From NCBI GenBank assembly GCA_016125475.1, contig WGLR01000006.1:1-64000 (forward strand): a DNA stretch of 64,000 bases. Reading direction: 5' to 3'. Position numbers and translations under genes: made by a program. The notes under the pieces are model-generated. The model ran no database searches, was not told the DNA's origin, and was given only the letters and a program-made list of their open reading frames with translations. Of this stretch, positions 9,503-23,377 are shown piece by piece. Every line of letters starts with the position of its first letter. Positions within the stretch are counted from its first letter, which is position 1. This DNA comes from Betaproteobacteria bacterium. GTDB taxonomy: Bacteria > Pseudomonadota > Gammaproteobacteria > Burkholderiales > Ga0077523.

Positions 9503-10432
9503 ATGGAATTTTTCCGCATCCGCAAAGACATTCCGTTCATGCGGTACGCGCCGGTGTTCAACGTGATCTCGGCGATCACGTTCGTGCTGGCCGTGATCTT
9601 CCTGTCCACGAAGGGACTGCACTTCGGGGTCGAATTCACCGGTGGCACGGTGATGGAGGTCAACTACGGTCACGCCGCGGACATCGACGAAGTCCGTGCC
9701 CTCGTCGCGAAGGCCGGTTTCCCCGACGCGACGGTCCAGAATTTCGGCAATGCCCAGACGGCCCTGATTCGCCTGCCCACCAAAGAGGGCGTGACCGGCG
9801 CCAAGATGTCCGAACTGGTTCTGAGCGAGCTGCGGGGCAAGGATCCCGAGGTGAAGCTGCGGCGCGTGGATTTCGTGGGGGCGCAGGTCGGCAAGGAACT
9901 CGTGGAGAACGGGCTCATTGCGATCACGCTCGTGGCCCTCGGCATCGTGATCTACCTGGCCTTCCGGTTCGAATGGAAATTCGGCCTCGCGGCCATCATC
10001 GCGAACCTGCACGACGTGGTCATCATTCTCGGGTTCTTTGCATTCTTCCAGTGGGAATTCTCGCTGCCGGTGCTCGCCGCGGTCCTCGCGGTCCTCGGCT
10101 ATTCGGTGAACGAGTCCGTCGTCGTGTTCGACCGCGTCCGGGAGAATTTCCGCAAGATGCGCAAGGCGCCCGTCGCGGACGTGATCAACAACGCAATCAC
10201 GCGAACCATCTCCCGTACGATCATCACCCACGGGTCCACGCAGATGATGGTGACGTCCATCCTGTTCTTCGGGGGGGACACGCTCTTCTACTTCGCACTC
10301 GCCCTCACGATCGGGATCCTGTTCGGCATCTACTCGTCCGTCCTCGTGGCGAGCCCGCTCGTGATGTACCTCGGCATCAAGCGCGAGGACATGGTCAAGC
10401 CGGAACGCAAGCGCGAAGAAGCCGTGGTCTGA
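9503..10432 (+). CDS. secF: Protein translocase subunit SecF
   Basis: 309 residues. Partner of SecD in the translocon. It starts [17 protein letters not shown], followed by a first membrane helix, the [12 protein letters not shown] motif, and a C-terminal membrane block containing [20 protein letters not shown] and [33 protein letters not shown] stretch upstream supplies the ribosome site. Last gene of the yajC-secD-secF operon. Confidence 0.97.
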   Translation: MEFFRIRKDIPFMRYAPVFNVISAITFVLAVIFLSTKGLHFGVEFTGGTVMEVNYGHAADIDEVRALVAKAGFPDATVQNFGNAQTALIRLPTKEGVTGAKMSELVLSELRGKDPEVKLRRVDFVGAQVGKELVENGLIAITLVALGIVIYLAFRFEWKFGLAAIIANLHDVVIILGFFAFFQWEFSLPVLAAVLAVLGYSVNESVVVFDRVRENFRKMRKAPVADVINNAITRTISRTIITHGSTQMMVTSILFFGGDTLFYFALALTIGILFGIYSSVLVASPLVMYLGIKREDMVKPERKREEAVV

Positions 10433-10532
10433 TCCTTGCTGTTCTCGCGCCGACGAGGGAAGTCACCCGGTCGTCGGCGCGCACCCTGTCGATCCCGGGC
10501 CCCCGGGGCCGCGTCCGGAACAGTCGAATCTG

Positions 10533-11192
10533 ATGGAGTCGTCCATGGAGTGGATGCCGCAACTCGCTGATCTGATCATGCACGTGGATCGGCATCTTCT
10601 CGAATTCGTGCGGGATTACGGTGCCTGGATCTACGCGCTCCTGTTCATCGTGATCTTCTGCGAGACGGGGCTGGTGGTCACGCCGTTCCTGCCCGGCGAC
10701 TCCCTGCTGTTCGTCGCGGGGGCACTGGCTGCCACCGGGGAGATGAACGTGCACGTGCTCGTGCTGCTGCTGGTGCTCGCGGCCATTCTCGGCGACTCCG
10801 TCAATTTCGGCGTGGGGCGCTGGATCGGGCCGCGAGTCTTCCGGATGGAGGATTCCTGGTTCTTCAACCGGAAGCACCTCGAGCGCGCGCACGCTTTCTA
10901 CGAGCGCCACGGCGGCAAGACCATCGTGCTCGCGCGGTTCGTGCCCATCGTGCGTACCTACGCGCCTTTCGTGGCAGGGGTCGGCGCGATGGACTATCGG
11001 CGTTTCATCGCGTTCAACGTCGGCGGGGCCCTTCTCTGGGTCGTGCTCCTCACGTACTGTGGCTACGTCTTCGGCAACATCCCGTTCGTGAAGAACAACA
11101 TCAGCAAGGTGCTGCTCGGAATCATCGTGCTTTCCGTCCTGCCGATCGTCGTCGAGTATCTGCGCGCGCGTCGGGCCTCAGTGCAGGGTTGA
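10533..11192 (+). CDS. DedA-family membrane protein
   Basis: 219 residues. DedA (SNARE-associated/VTT) proteins are proton-coupled inner-membrane transporters, some of which flip undecaprenyl phosphate or phosphatidylethanolamine. Visible hallmarks are [19 protein letters not shown], a GRWIGPRVF loop, [26 protein letters not shown]-type sequence with its two conserved Arg, and membrane helices near both ends. A second ATG at 10545 is an alternative start. Its 3' end overlaps the convergent thioredoxin gene by 15 bases. Confidence 0.93.
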   Translation: MESSMEWMPQLADLIMHVDRHLLEFVRDYGAWIYALLFIVIFCETGLVVTPFLPGDSLLFVAGALAATGEMNVHVLVLLLVLAAILGDSVNFGVGRWIGPRVFRMEDSWFFNRKHLERAHAFYERHGGKTIVLARFVPIVRTYAPFVAGVGAMDYRRFIAFNVGGALLWVVLLTYCGYVFGNIPFVKNNISKVLLGIIVLSVLPIVVEYLRARRASVQG

Positions 11193-12035
11193 GGCGAGCA
11201 GTCGACGGTATTTCGGAACGAGCGGATCGTCCGGTCCGAGCAGATCGAAGACCTGCAGCATCGTGCGGCGCCCGGCATCGTCGTCGAAGGCGCGATCACG
11301 CCGGATGATCTCCAGCAGTTCGTCGAGTCCGGCTTCGTATTCCCGGTTCGCGACGAGAGCGTTCGCGAGCTTCAGTCTCGCCGCGAGGTCGTCCGGATTC
11401 CCGCTGACGGCGTCGCGCAGCGCACTCGTGTCCGCGTCACTGCTCACGGACAGGGCCAGATTCAGCCTGGCGATCCGGGGAGCGAGATCTCGGTCCTTGC
11501 CGGCAAGCGGAGTCAGGGTGGCCAGCGCCTCGCGCGCGGCATCGTCCTGTCCGAGGGTGTGCAGCGCTTCCGCAAGGTCCACACGCGCGCGATCGTTCTT
11601 CGGGTCGGCCGCGATGGCCTGCTCGAGCAGCGGCACCGCGGCGGCTTCCTCTCCCTTGTCGATGATCCCGACTGCGCGCCTTCGCAGGATTTCCCCCTCG
11701 TCCGGCAACAGGCGCTCGATGAACGCGCGCACCGCCGACTCCGGCTGGGCGCCCAGGAACTCGTCCACGACCACACCGTCGACGAATGCCTTCACGCTGG
11801 GGATGCTGCGCACGCCGAATTCCATCGACAGTCCCGGGTTCTCGTCGGAATTCACCTTGGCGAGTCTGACCCGTCCGCCATACTCTTCCGCAAGCCTGTC
11901 GAGGATCGGTGTCAGCGCCCGGCACGGGCCGCACCAGGGGGCCCAGAAATCGACGAGGACGGGCTGGGCGAAAGAAGCCTGAACGACTTCCTGCCGGAAC
12001 GAGGCTTCGTTGACTTCGATCGAATGTGAGCTCAT
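11178..12035 (-). CDS. Thioredoxin-TPR co-chaperone (YbbN/CnoX-like)
   Basis: 285 residues. The N-terminal thioredoxin fold (about 1-110) keeps the active-site WCGPCR, unlike E. coli YbbN whose first cysteine is replaced, so this version may be redox-active. The C-terminal part holds tetratricopeptide-like helices ([24 protein letters not shown]). The family is a chaperedoxin that protects proteins from oxidation and hands them to DnaK or GroEL. Overlaps the 3' end of the DedA gene. Not part of an obvious operon with purB, from which it is separated by 138 bases including a hairpin. Confidence 0.88.
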   Translation of the reverse strand: MSSHSIEVNEASFRQEVVQASFAQPVLVDFWAPWCGPCRALTPILDRLAEEYGGRVRLAKVNSDENPGLSMEFGVRSIPSVKAFVDGVVVDEFLGAQPESAVRAFIERLLPDEGEILRRRAVGIIDKGEEAAAVPLLEQAIAADPKNDRARVDLAEALHTLGQDDAAREALATLTPLAGKDRDLAPRIARLNLALSVSSDADTSALRDAVSGNPDDLAARLKLANALVANREYEAGLDELLEIIRRDRAFDDDAGRRTMLQVFDLLGPDDPLVPKYRRLLASTLH

Positions 12036-12105
12036 GGATTTCCCGCTTGTTGGTCACGTCACACGGGGTTCATGGGGATGGGGGCGAGGAGATTCAATCC
12101 CCTTG

Positions 12106-12131
12106 CGGCCGGCGGACTTCGTCCGCGGCCG
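12106..12131. terminator. GC-rich hairpin downstream of purB
   Basis: CGGCC-G-GCGGAC (12106-12117), a TTC loop, and GTCCGCGGCCG (12121-12131) form an 11-bp stem with one bulged G. It lies between the end of purB and the start of the thioredoxin gene. No T-run follows on either strand, so it may terminate weakly or protect the mRNA end. Confidence 0.4.
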
Positions 12132-12173
12132 TCGATGCGAGGCGTGACCGACGGGAGCCGTGCCTCCCGAGGA

Positions 12174-13565
<1,392 letters not shown>

Positions 13566-13668
13566 TCAAACGACGGATTTTAGTGGACTTGTCGCGCTTC
13601 GTCGCCCGTCTGTTCATGCTCGACCGAGACGGGTCGCCGACCGGGTCTTCCGGCCGTGCGCAGCGGTC

Positions 13669-14796
13669 TCAGGCAGACACGGCCGACGTGCGTTCCAGTG
13701 GACGGTCCGCGTTCGCTTCGACGGCACCCAGGATGATGCCGCCGCCCAGACAGACGTCGTCGCGATACAGGACCAGCGACTGTCCCGGCGTGACGGCCCA
13801 CTGCGCTTCGTCGAAATGGACGGTCACCACACCGTCCGGAGCTATTTCGGTGACATGGCAACGCGCATCCGACTGACGGTAGCGGGTCTTGGCGCCGAGG
13901 GATTCGCCGGGGGCCGGTGGCGCGCCGGCCACCCAGGTGCAGTCACCCGCGCGCAGCGCCCGTGCCTGCAGGGCGGGGTGGTCGTGCCCCTGAACGACGA
14001 CGAGCCGGTTGCCGGCGAGGTCCTTGGCGGCCACGTACCACGGCAGCCCCTGTCCTCCGATACCCAGCCCCTGCCGCTGCCCGATCGTGTAGTACATGAG
14101 ACCGGCGTGCCGACCGACGACCCTTCCGTCGGGTGTCACCATGTCGCCGGGATTGCGCGGCAGGTAGCGTTCCAGGAACTCGCGGAACGGTCGTTCCCCG
14201 ATGAAGCAGATGCCGGTCGAATCCTTCTTTGCGTGATTGGGAAGACCGATGCGTCCGGCGAGCGCGCGGACGTCCTTCTTCAGCCAGCCGTGCAGCGGGA
14301 ACAGCGATCGGGAGAGCTGGGTCTGATCCAGTCGGTACAGGAAATAGCTCTGATCCTTGGACCGGTCGCGGGCCTTGAGGAGTTCGACGCGACCCGGGTC
14401 GCCGGCCCGTACGCCCGCGTAATGACCGGTCGCTATGTGGTCGGCACCGAGAGCGAGCGCGTGATCGAGAAAGGATCTGAACTTGATCTCGCTGTTGCAG
14501 AGCACGTCGGGATTGGGCGTCCTGCCCGCCTGATATTCGGTCAGGAAGGACTGGAACACGCGGTCCTTGTATTCCCGCGCGAAATTGACGGACTCGACGT
14601 CTATGCCGATCACGTCCGCGACCGAGACTGCATCGACGAGATCTTCGCGCGAGGTGCAGTATTCGTCGGTGTCGTCGTCTTCCCAGTTCTTCATGAAGAT
14701 GCCGACGACCTCATGCCCGGCCTCCTTGAGGAGCCACGCCGCGACCGCGGAGTCGACGCCGCCCGAGAGTCCCACGACGACCCGGGATTTCGTCAT
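13669..14796 (-). CDS. mnmA: tRNA-specific 2-thiouridylase MnmA
   Basis: 375 residues from the ATG at 14796; the open frame continues 23 codons further upstream but family members start at [17 protein letters not shown]. The enzyme adenylates and thiolates U34 of tRNA-Lys, -Glu and -Gln, receiving sulfur from TusE. The PP-loop [13 protein letters not shown], the catalytic cysteine in [12 protein letters not shown] and the second catalytic cysteine in [13 protein letters not shown] are all present. It lies 34 bases after nudJ and upstream of purB. Confidence 0.96.
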   Translation of the reverse strand: MTKSRVVVGLSGGVDSAVAAWLLKEAGHEVVGIFMKNWEDDDTDEYCTSREDLVDAVSVADVIGIDVESVNFAREYKDRVFQSFLTEYQAGRTPNPDVLCNSEIKFRSFLDHALALGADHIATGHYAGVRAGDPGRVELLKARDRSKDQSYFLYRLDQTQLSRSLFPLHGWLKKDVRALAGRIGLPNHAKKDSTGICFIGERPFREFLERYLPRNPGDMVTPDGRVVGRHAGLMYYTIGQRQGLGIGGQGLPWYVAAKDLAGNRLVVVQGHDHPALQARALRAGDCTWVAGAPPAPGESLGAKTRYRQSDARCHVTEIAPDGVVTVHFDEAQWAVTPGQSLVLYRDDVCLGGGIILGAVEANADRPLERTSAVSA

Positions 14797-14830
14797 CGTC
14801 GGCAGTTCCCGCGCACGGTGATTCCGGACG

Positions 14831-15289
14831 TCACGCGTTCCACGATTGCATGTCCTGCAGGGCATCGAGCGGAAACCGGCGACCGGCCAGGCAGTCTTCG
14901 AGACAGCGCATCACGAGCGGACTCCTGTGTCGGGCGGCCAGGAGGCGGATCTCGTCGGGCGTCATCCAGACGGCGCGGACGATTCCCTCGTCGAGCGGCC
15001 GGCCAGGGTCTTCGTCGACGGCCCGCGCCGCGAATGCGAAGCGAAGGAAGGTCGTCGTGCCTCCGTCACGCGACCAGCGGTACACGCCGATCAGGTGTTC
15101 CGGCACCACGCGGTGAGCCGTTTCCTCGAGCGTCTCGCGAATGGCGGCCTCCACGAGCGACTCTCCGGGTTCGAGGTGACCTGCCGGCTGGTTGAACCGG
15201 ACGCCTTCGTCGGTGCGTTCCTCGACGAAGAGGTAACGGCCGTCCGCCTCGACGACTGTCGCGACGGTCACGTGGGGAGCCCAGTTCAT
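14831..15289 (-). CDS. nudJ: NUDIX phosphatase NudJ
   Basis: 152 residues from the ATG at 15289 ([14 protein letters not shown]); the longer frame to 15361 is not family-like. The NUDIX box is nearly canonical, [20 protein letters not shown], with Ala where the last Gly usually stands. NudJ acts on HMP-pyrophosphate, thiamine pyrophosphate and nucleoside tri/diphosphates. Placement directly upstream of mnmA copies the enterobacterial nudJ-mnmA linkage and supports the name. The start lies 4 bases after the marC stop. Confidence 0.9.
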   Translation of the reverse strand: MNWAPHVTVATVVEADGRYLFVEERTDEGVRFNQPAGHLEPGESLVEAAIRETLEETAHRVVPEHLIGVYRWSRDGGTTTFLRFAFAARAVDEDPGRPLDEGIVRAVWMTPDEIRLLAARHRSPLVMRCLEDCLAGRRFPLDALQDMQSWNA

Positions 15290-15293
15290 GTGT

Positions 15294-15929
15294 TCATCCG
15301 GCGAGCGAGGGAAACAGTTCCTGAAGGCCGCGGGCCATGAACTCGACGGCGATCGCCGCAATCACGAGTCCCATGAGACGGGTGACGATGTTCATGCCGG
15401 TCTTCCCGAGTCTGTGCTCGAGACGTGTCGCGACCCGCAGCGTGATCCAGATGATGGCCGCGACGACGGCGGCCGGGATCACGAGCCCGAGATGGTAACC
15501 CAGTCCGGGCACACGGTGGCTCGCGATGATCATCGTGCTGATGGCACCCGGCCCGGCCAGCAGCGGAACCGCGAGCGGGACGACCGCGACGGCCTCCCGC
15601 GACGCGGCCTCCTCCGACTCCTCGCGCGTCTGACGGATGCCGCTCTCTCGCGCGTGCATCATCGAGACGGCCAGCAGAAGCAGAAGGATGCCGCCGCCGA
15701 CCTGAAACGAAGGAATTCCGATACCGAAGAATCCGAGGACCGACGTGCCGATCAGCGCCGCGACGGACAGCACGATGAATACGGTGATGGAGACGGTCGT
15801 CGCGATCCTGGCCTTCTCGGCGGGCGTCGAACTGTCCGTCGTGGACAGAAAGATCGGGATCGCACCGACGGGGTTCACGATCGCGAAAAGCGCCACGAGG
15901 GTCTTGAACAGTGCGTCCCAGTGGCTCAT
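15294..15929 (-). CDS. MarC-family integral membrane protein
   Basis: 211 residues with six hydrophobic segments. MarC (UPF0056) hallmarks are FAIVNPVGAIPIFLS near the N-terminus, VPLAVPLLAGPGAIS in the middle and a C-terminal MGLVIAAIAVEFMARGL. No transport substrate is established; the old link to multiple antibiotic resistance was withdrawn. It is the first gene of a marC-nudJ-mnmA-purB run on the minus strand. Confidence 0.92.
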   Translation of the reverse strand: MSHWDALFKTLVALFAIVNPVGAIPIFLSTTDSSTPAEKARIATTVSITVFIVLSVAALIGTSVLGFFGIGIPSFQVGGGILLLLLAVSMMHARESGIRQTREESEEAASREAVAVVPLAVPLLAGPGAISTMIIASHRVPGLGYHLGLVIPAAVVAAIIWITLRVATRLEHRLGKTGMNIVTRLMGLVIAAIAVEFMARGLQELFPSLAG

Positions 15930-16238
15930 GTCGACGGTGTTCCGGGCAGGTCTGGGGTGTTCACGGATCTTTCGCTCCCGGCGTCGAAATGCTGGCGACG
16001 GTAGCAGGTTTCATTGCCGGGTGGTGCTGCGGGATCGGGCGCAGGCGTGTCTCACGTCCCCGGGATGAGACGCTGCGCGAGACGCCATGATGCGTAAGGT
16101 CCGAGCGCTTGCCGGCCATGAGCCGGTACCCGGAACAGGCCTGCGAAACGAAACACGGCGGGCATGTGCCCGCCGTGCGTCGAAGCGCTCTGACCCGTGA
16201 AGGTCTCTCTCCGCCCGGGGCGAGCCCGGGGCTCGCAA
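15930..16238. other. Intergenic stretch with a terminator
   Basis: Separates the marC start from the end of the PEP-CTERM gene. It contains the hairpin at 16150-16177 and the marC promoter region, but no recognisable promoter hexamers or protein-like frame. Confidence 0.5.
16150..16177 (-). terminator. Terminator of the PEP-CTERM gene
   Basis: CACGGCGGGCA (16154-16164) and TGCCCGCCGTG (16167-16177) form a perfect 11-bp stem. On the minus strand it is followed by TTTCGTTTCG, a weak U-rich tail. It lies 60 bases downstream of the gene stop. Confidence 0.65.
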
Positions 16239-16904
16239 TCAGGCGCTGCGCTTCCGTGCCGCGAAGCCTGCCGCGAGCGCGGATGCGCCGAGCAGCAGCA
16301 GCGTGCCGGGTTCGGGGACCTGTCCATTTCCCCCTCCGGACGACGGCGTCACGACACGGGCGAAGAAGTCGACATTGGAGATCGAGACGTTCTCGATCGT
16401 GCCGGCGAAACTTCCGCTGAAGGTTCCCGGAGACGTCGGAACGGACCGCAGCAGGAACCCGAAGAACTGCGGCTGGGGAGCAGTGGCGGCAGGATCATTT
16501 CCCCAGGGGGCCGCGAGCAGGTCCAGTGTCTCGCCCGCGGCGAGCGTGCTGGTTCCGGTCACGGTCATGAAGAATGTGCTGCTCGTGTCCGGGCCGACTT
16601 CCAGCGTGAGACCCCCAATGTCCAGCGTGCCGCCTCCATCCGCGAGGTTGCCGATGGGATTCCATTCACCGAAGATGCTCGGCGGCTGATCCACATTGAA
16701 CGTGACGTTCGACAGCACCTCGCCAAGCGTTGCGGAACCGTCGAAGGGCCCGGTGCAGTCGGCCGCCGAAGACCCGTTGAAGGTCACGAGGGTTTCGGAG
16801 AGCGTGGCGTTGGTGGTACACGCGGCAAAGCTGCTCGGTCCGAAGCTTGCGAGTGCGCAGAGCACCACTGAAATCGCCCAGGGCTTGAGAGTCCGGTAGT
16901 TCAT
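16239..16904 (-). CDS. PEP-CTERM sorting domain protein, exported
   Basis: 221 residues from the ATG at 16904, which has AGAGGT ahead of it; in-frame upstream codons are not supported. An N-terminal signal peptide (PWAISVVLCALASFGPSSFA) is followed by an unrecognised, Thr/Ser/Gly-rich domain with two cysteines near the start. The C-terminus is a textbook PEP-CTERM tag: VPEPGT, a hydrophobic helix, and a basic end ARKRSA. Such proteins are exported, then cut and sorted by an exosortase/PEP-CTERM system tied to exopolysaccharide. No exosortase gene lies in this window. Confidence 0.85.
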   Translation of the reverse strand: MNYRTLKPWAISVVLCALASFGPSSFAACTTNATLSETLVTFNGSSAADCTGPFDGSATLGEVLSNVTFNVDQPPSIFGEWNPIGNLADGGGTLDIGGLTLEVGPDTSSTFFMTVTGTSTLAAGETLDLLAAPWGNDPAATAPQPQFFGFLLRSVPTSPGTFSGSFAGTIENVSISNVDFFARVVTPSSGGGNGQVPEPGTLLLLGASALAAGFAARKRSA

Positions 16905-17180
16905 TTTTGTGACCTCTGTCCAATACATGTTTCGTCGGGCCGCTGCATTTTCCGGACCCGCTTTCCTACGTGCTCGCAACGTATTGAACGGTAAGGGTGT
17001 TTGGGCGTGCCCGGGTGCCGTCCCGCCAGGCGACGCACGTCGCTGTCAAATTCGACGACAGTGACCCGCGTCGTCGGACGGGAACGCCCGGTTCGGTGAA
17101 GGGACTCTCACGGGCGTCATCGCCGGAAACCACCCGCCTCGCTGGGGGGGGCACCGAAGTCCGGCGCGCGAGGACAGGGA

Positions 17181-17717
17181 TCACGCCTCGCGCCATTGGC
17201 CGGGCCCGAGAGTACCGAGTTCCCAGGGACCGACACGAACCCGGATCAGGCGCAGCGTGGGATACCCGACCGATGCGGTCATGCGGCGGATCTGCCGGTT
17301 CCTGCCTTCCGTGAGTTCGATGGCGAGCCACGAAGTCGGGATGTGCCTGCGGAAGCGGACAGGGGGGGTGCGAGGCCACAATCCGCCGGGTTCCGGGATC
17401 GGTGTGACGCGCGCGGGCAGGGTGGGGCCGTCCTTCAGGGTGACTCCGGTCCGCAGCTGCGCCAGCGACGGTTCGTCGGGCGCGCCTTCCACCTGAACCC
17501 AGTAGAGCTTGGGCGTCTTGAATCGCGGGCTCGCGAGCCGGGCCTGCAGCGTGCCATCGTCGGTCAGGACGAGGAGCCCCTCGCTGTCGGCATCGAGACG
17601 GCCGGCCGCGTAGACGTTGGCGACCGGGACGATGTCCGCGAGGGTGGGGACGCCGGGCGGCCCGGTGAACTGGCTCAACATGCCGCAGGGCTTGTTGACC
17701 AGAATCACGCGGGACAT
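17181..17717 (-). CDS. rluE: 23S rRNA pseudouridine synthase, RluE-like
   Basis: 178 residues. RsuA/RluE family, lacking an S4 domain: it starts directly at the catalytic domain with [14 protein letters not shown]. Motif II is [17 protein letters not shown] with the catalytic Asp, and the C-terminal [21 protein letters not shown] is typical. RluE modifies U2457 of E. coli 23S rRNA. Full length for RluE. It lies 28 bases downstream of the aceB stop position on the other side, with no operon link evident. Confidence 0.9.
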   Translation of the reverse strand: MSRVILVNKPCGMLSQFTGPPGVPTLADIVPVANVYAAGRLDADSEGLLVLTDDGTLQARLASPRFKTPKLYWVQVEGAPDEPSLAQLRTGVTLKDGPTLPARVTPIPEPGGLWPRTPPVRFRRHIPTSWLAIELTEGRNRQIRRMTASVGYPTLRLIRVRVGPWELGTLGPGQWREA

Positions 17718-17745
17718 TCGGGGCGCGCGGCGTCGGGCCCGTCGA

Positions 17746-19362
17746 TCAGCGATGCTCGTGCGCGATCACGTATTCGTAGGCCGGCAGCGTGAGGAACTCG
17801 GCGAAGTCCTCCGCCAGCGTGAGTTCCGTGAACATCTTCGCGGCCTCTTCGTACTTGCCGGCGGCGTACTGCTTGTCGCCGAGAATCTCGCGCACGCGCT
17901 GGAGTTCCTGCGGAACGAGCGATTCGAACAGCTCCCGCGTGACCTTGCGGCCGTCCTGAAGGACGCCTTTCGGGCTGCGAATCCAGTGCCAGATCTGCGC
18001 ACGGGAGATCTCGGCCGTGGCGGCGTCCTCCATGAGGTTGAAGATGGGCACGCAGCCGGTGCCGGCAAGCCAGGCACCCATGTACTGGATGCCGATGTTG
18101 ATGTTGGTCCGGAGGCCGTCTTCCGTGATGGGGCCCTGAGGCTGGAAGTCGAGCAGGTCCTTGGCCGTCACGTTCACGTCGTCGCGCTGACGGTCGATCT
18201 GGTTCGGCGTCTTCATGACCTTGTCGAAGGCCTCCTTCGCGATCGCGACGAGGCCGGGGTGCGCGACCCAGGTGCCGTCGTGACCGTCGTTCGCCTCGCG
18301 TTCCTTGTCGGCACGCACTTTCGCGATGGCTGCGTCGTTGGCTGCCGGATCGTTCTTGATCGGGATCTGTGCCGCCATCCCGCCCATCGCGAACGCACCG
18401 CGACGGTGGCAGGTCTTGATGAGGAGGAGCGAATAGGCCCGCATGAACGGACTGGTCATCGTGACGAGACCGCGGTCCGCGAGGATGAAGTCCGGGTGCT
18501 TCTTGAACTTCTTGATGCAGGAGAAGATGTAGTCCCAGCGGCCGCAGTTGAGTCCCGCGGAGTGTTCCCGCAGTTCGTAGAGGATCTCGTCCATCTCGAA
18601 GGTCGCGAGAATGGTCTCGATGAGTACCGTCGCCTTGACCGTTCCCTGGGGCACGCCGACTTCCTGCTGGGCGAGCACGAACACGTCGTTCCAGAGGCGT
18701 GCCTCGAGGTGACTCTCCATCTTCGGCAGGTAGAGATAGATGCCGGAGCCGCGCGCGACCCGCCTGGCCGCGTTGTGGAAGAAGTAGAGGCCGAAATCGA
18801 ACAGGCTGCCCGATACCGGGGCACCGTCCACGCGCATGTGGTTCTCGGTGAGGTGCCAGCCGCGCGGACGCACGAGCAGCGTGGCGACCTTGTCGGCCAG
18901 CTTGTAGTGCTTGCCTTCGGGGCTCGTGAACGTGATGGTCCCGTCCAGGGCGTCACGCATGTTGATCTGGCCCTCGATCTGGTTCGCCCACGTCGGCGTG
19001 CTCGAATCCTCGAAGTCCGCCATGAACATGCTGGCCCCGGAGTTGAGGGCATTGATGACCATCTTGCGGTCCGTCGGGCCCGTGATCTCGACGCGCCGGT
19101 CCTGAAGGTCCTTCGGCACGGGAGCGACCTTCCAGTCGCCGTTGCGGATCGATTCGGTCTCGGGCAGGAACTCGGGGAGCTTGCCGCCGTCGAGTTCCGC
19201 CTGACGGGCCTTGCGGCGGGCGAGCAGTTCCTTGCGGCGGGCGTCGAAGGCGCGGTGCAGCTTCGCGACGAAGCCCACGGCTTCGGGCGTCAGGATCTGG
19301 GCGTATTCGGGAGTGACGGGACCGAGGATCTCGATTCCAGGGCCATAGGCGGGTGCGCTCAT
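17746..19362 (-). CDS. aceB: Malate synthase A
   Basis: 538 residues. Condenses glyoxylate with acetyl-CoA to malate in the glyoxylate bypass. Signature regions are [17 protein letters not shown] near residue 115, [25 protein letters not shown] and [19 protein letters not shown], matching the short A isoform rather than the longer GlcB. It lies downstream of aceA on the same strand, but a strong terminator separates the two, so each probably has its own transcript. Confidence 0.96.
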   Translation of the reverse strand: MSAPAYGPGIEILGPVTPEYAQILTPEAVGFVAKLHRAFDARRKELLARRKARQAELDGGKLPEFLPETESIRNGDWKVAPVPKDLQDRRVEITGPTDRKMVINALNSGASMFMADFEDSSTPTWANQIEGQINMRDALDGTITFTSPEGKHYKLADKVATLLVRPRGWHLTENHMRVDGAPVSGSLFDFGLYFFHNAARRVARGSGIYLYLPKMESHLEARLWNDVFVLAQQEVGVPQGTVKATVLIETILATFEMDEILYELREHSAGLNCGRWDYIFSCIKKFKKHPDFILADRGLVTMTSPFMRAYSLLLIKTCHRRGAFAMGGMAAQIPIKNDPAANDAAIAKVRADKEREANDGHDGTWVAHPGLVAIAKEAFDKVMKTPNQIDRQRDDVNVTAKDLLDFQPQGPITEDGLRTNINIGIQYMGAWLAGTGCVPIFNLMEDAATAEISRAQIWHWIRSPKGVLQDGRKVTRELFESLVPQELQRVREILGDKQYAAGKYEEAAKMFTELTLAEDFAEFLTLPAYEYVIAHEHR

Positions 19363-19437
19363 GCAGCTCTCCGTTCAAGAGGTCAGGGGTTGATATTCCA
19401 CATTATGGTATCAGTTCTTGCCCGTTGGTATGAGTTC

Positions 19438-19475
19438 AAAAAAACCCGACCACACCGTGGGGGGCGTGGCCGGGT
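19438..19475 (-). terminator. Rho-independent terminator after aceA
   Basis: On the minus strand ACCCGGCCAC pairs with GTGGTCGGGT (one G-T pair) and is followed by seven T (19438-19444). It begins 16 bases after the aceA stop and blocks read-through into aceB. Confidence 0.88.
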
Positions 19476-19490
19476 CGTCCGCGCGGGGGG

Positions 19491-20768
<1,278 letters not shown>

Positions 20769-21036
20769 GCTTGTTTCTCCACTCCGATTGATCGAGATCG
20801 CCGGCCAGGGCTGGGAAGACGGACATCACGGACGTCCTGGGACGCCTTCCGATCTCGGGCGACTACCACGGGGGTAGACCTCATGCGGCACGGTCGCACC
20901 GTTCCGGTGCGTGGCCACTCCAGTTCGCTCGAGGCAGCCAGAGATCGGGTCTGGCGGGCCAGGGAAGCGGCCCGGTTGAGGGCCGCCTCGGGAGCGTCGT
21001 GGTTCCTTGCTCAAGACACGACGCCGAGACGAAATC

Positions 21037-21064
21037 AGTATACGTCCCGAATTCTGCGGCGCAA
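21037..21064 (-). promoter_or_regulatory. Probable aceA promoter
   Basis: On the minus strand TTGCGC (21059-21064) and TATACT (21037-21042) are separated by 16 bases. The -10 differs from consensus at one position. It points towards aceA. Confidence 0.45.
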
Positions 21065-21072
21065 CAATGCAA

Positions 21073-21101
21073 TGTTTTACCAATTACATCCATGTAAAAC
21101 A
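21073..21101. promoter_or_regulatory. TGTTTTAC-N13-GTAAAACA operator candidate
   Basis: Two perfectly complementary 8-base arms, 21073-21080 and 21094-21101, with a 13-base centre. The site lies just upstream of the proposed aceA -35 and within the divergent region with icd, as expected for a regulator of the isocitrate branch point. The cognate regulator is not in this window. Confidence 0.5.
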
Positions 21102-21540
21102 GTGTGTTACTGTCTGATCGAAAGGTTCGATTCCGCGATGCGGAATACGGTTCTCGCTGGCGAGACCGTGAGCGCATGACACGGGCAAGCCCGTTCCGTC
21201 CTGAAACAGCGGGTGTGACAGGCCGGAACGGGTGTCACGAACGCGTTCGGGCACGCGGCATGCGTGAAGAGGGTTCCGGTGGTGCGAAAGGGCGCCGAGG
21301 GTGATTCCCGGTCTTCGGCGGCTCGCTCCGGCGGCCGGGCGGGGCACGGTTGCGGGAGGCGGCGCGTGCAGTCGCCAACCCGGGGCGCGTCGACTAAACT
21401 TGGGCGGTTACACAGCTTCGCGAATCGTCGGTCCTGCGATGCGCTTTTCGCGCGTGCTGCGGCGTGTGGCCGGAATGACATGCCGATGCCGGGTCGATCG
21501 AAGCGAACGTCCTTATTCCACCAATCGTGAAGGGTGATTG

Positions 21541-22791
<1,251 letters not shown>

Positions 22792-22817
22792 ACCCTGTCG
22801 AAAGGCGGGAGCAACGG

Positions 22818-22850
22818 GTGCGGCGCGGGGCGCCGCGCCCCGCGCCGCAC
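22818..22850. terminator. Perfect 15-bp GC hairpin after icd
   Basis: GTGCGGCGCGGGGCG (22818-22832), loop CCG, and its exact complement (22836-22850). It starts 27 bases after the icd stop. No T-run follows, so it is either a Rho-independent-like stop without a tail or a 3'-end protecting structure. Confidence 0.55.
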
Positions 22851-22964
22851 GATGGACCTGTCGTTCCGGAGGTGAGGTGGTGAGAGTCGCAAAATGTGGT
22901 CGGAACCTTGAGCCGACAGCGGCGTGCGAGAGCCGCGAAGCGCGTCGGCAGAAGGGTTTTCGGC

Positions 22965-22991
22965 AGGGGCCGAGGACGCGGTTTCGGCCCC
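22965..22991 (+). repeat. Hairpin upstream of clpS
   Basis: AGGGGCCGA (22965-22973) and TCGGCCCCT (22983-22991) form a perfect 9-bp stem with a 9-base loop, followed by TGTAAATTT. It lies 78 bases before clpS and may be a leader structure or a weak terminator between icd and clpS. Confidence 0.45.
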
Positions 22992-23068
22992 TTGTAAATT
23001 TCCGGGCATCGCGCAAAATAGGCTCGTCGCCCGGATGGAACAACTGCGTAGTCGGGTAGCTGCTGCCA

Positions 23069-23377
23069 ATGGCCACGGGTCCTCGCGAAAGCGGCGTCCT
23101 CGAAGTTGAGAAACAGAAGGTCAAGCCGCCACCGCTCTACAAGGTACTTCTACTCAACGACGACTACACTCCGATGGATTTCGTCGTCGGGGTTCTGCAA
23201 AGCTTTTTCGGCATGTCGCCCGAGAAGGCAACGCAGGTCATGCTGAAGGTGCATCGCGAAGGAATGGGCGTCTGTGGTGTGTACCCCAAGGACGTCGCCT
23301 CCACGAAGGTGGATCAGGTCATTTCCTACGCGCGACAGCATCAGCATCCCCTGCAGTGTGTGATGGAGGAAACCTAA
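23069..23377 (+). CDS. clpS: ATP-dependent Clp protease adaptor ClpS
   Basis: 102 residues. Binds N-degron substrates and presents them to ClpAP. The core [19 protein letters not shown] and the N-degron pocket residues in the following helix, then [16 protein letters not shown], are conserved. Its TAA stop shares the A with the clpA start, so translation is coupled. Confidence 0.97.
   Translation: MATGPRESGVLEVEKQKVKPPPLYKVLLLNDDYTPMDFVVGVLQSFFGMSPEKATQVMLKVHREGMGVCGVYPKDVASTKVDQVISYARQHQHPLQCVMEET

Larger units (their letters stand above)
20769..21540. other. Long aceA/icd divergent control region
   Basis: 772 bases without a credible gene. It is visibly more AT-rich around 21030-21130 than its flanks. 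It holds a minus-strand promoter candidate (21037-21064) and an inverted repeat (21073-21101). The remaining parts show no clear structure. Transcripts to aceA would carry a leader of about 260 bases. Confidence 0.55.
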
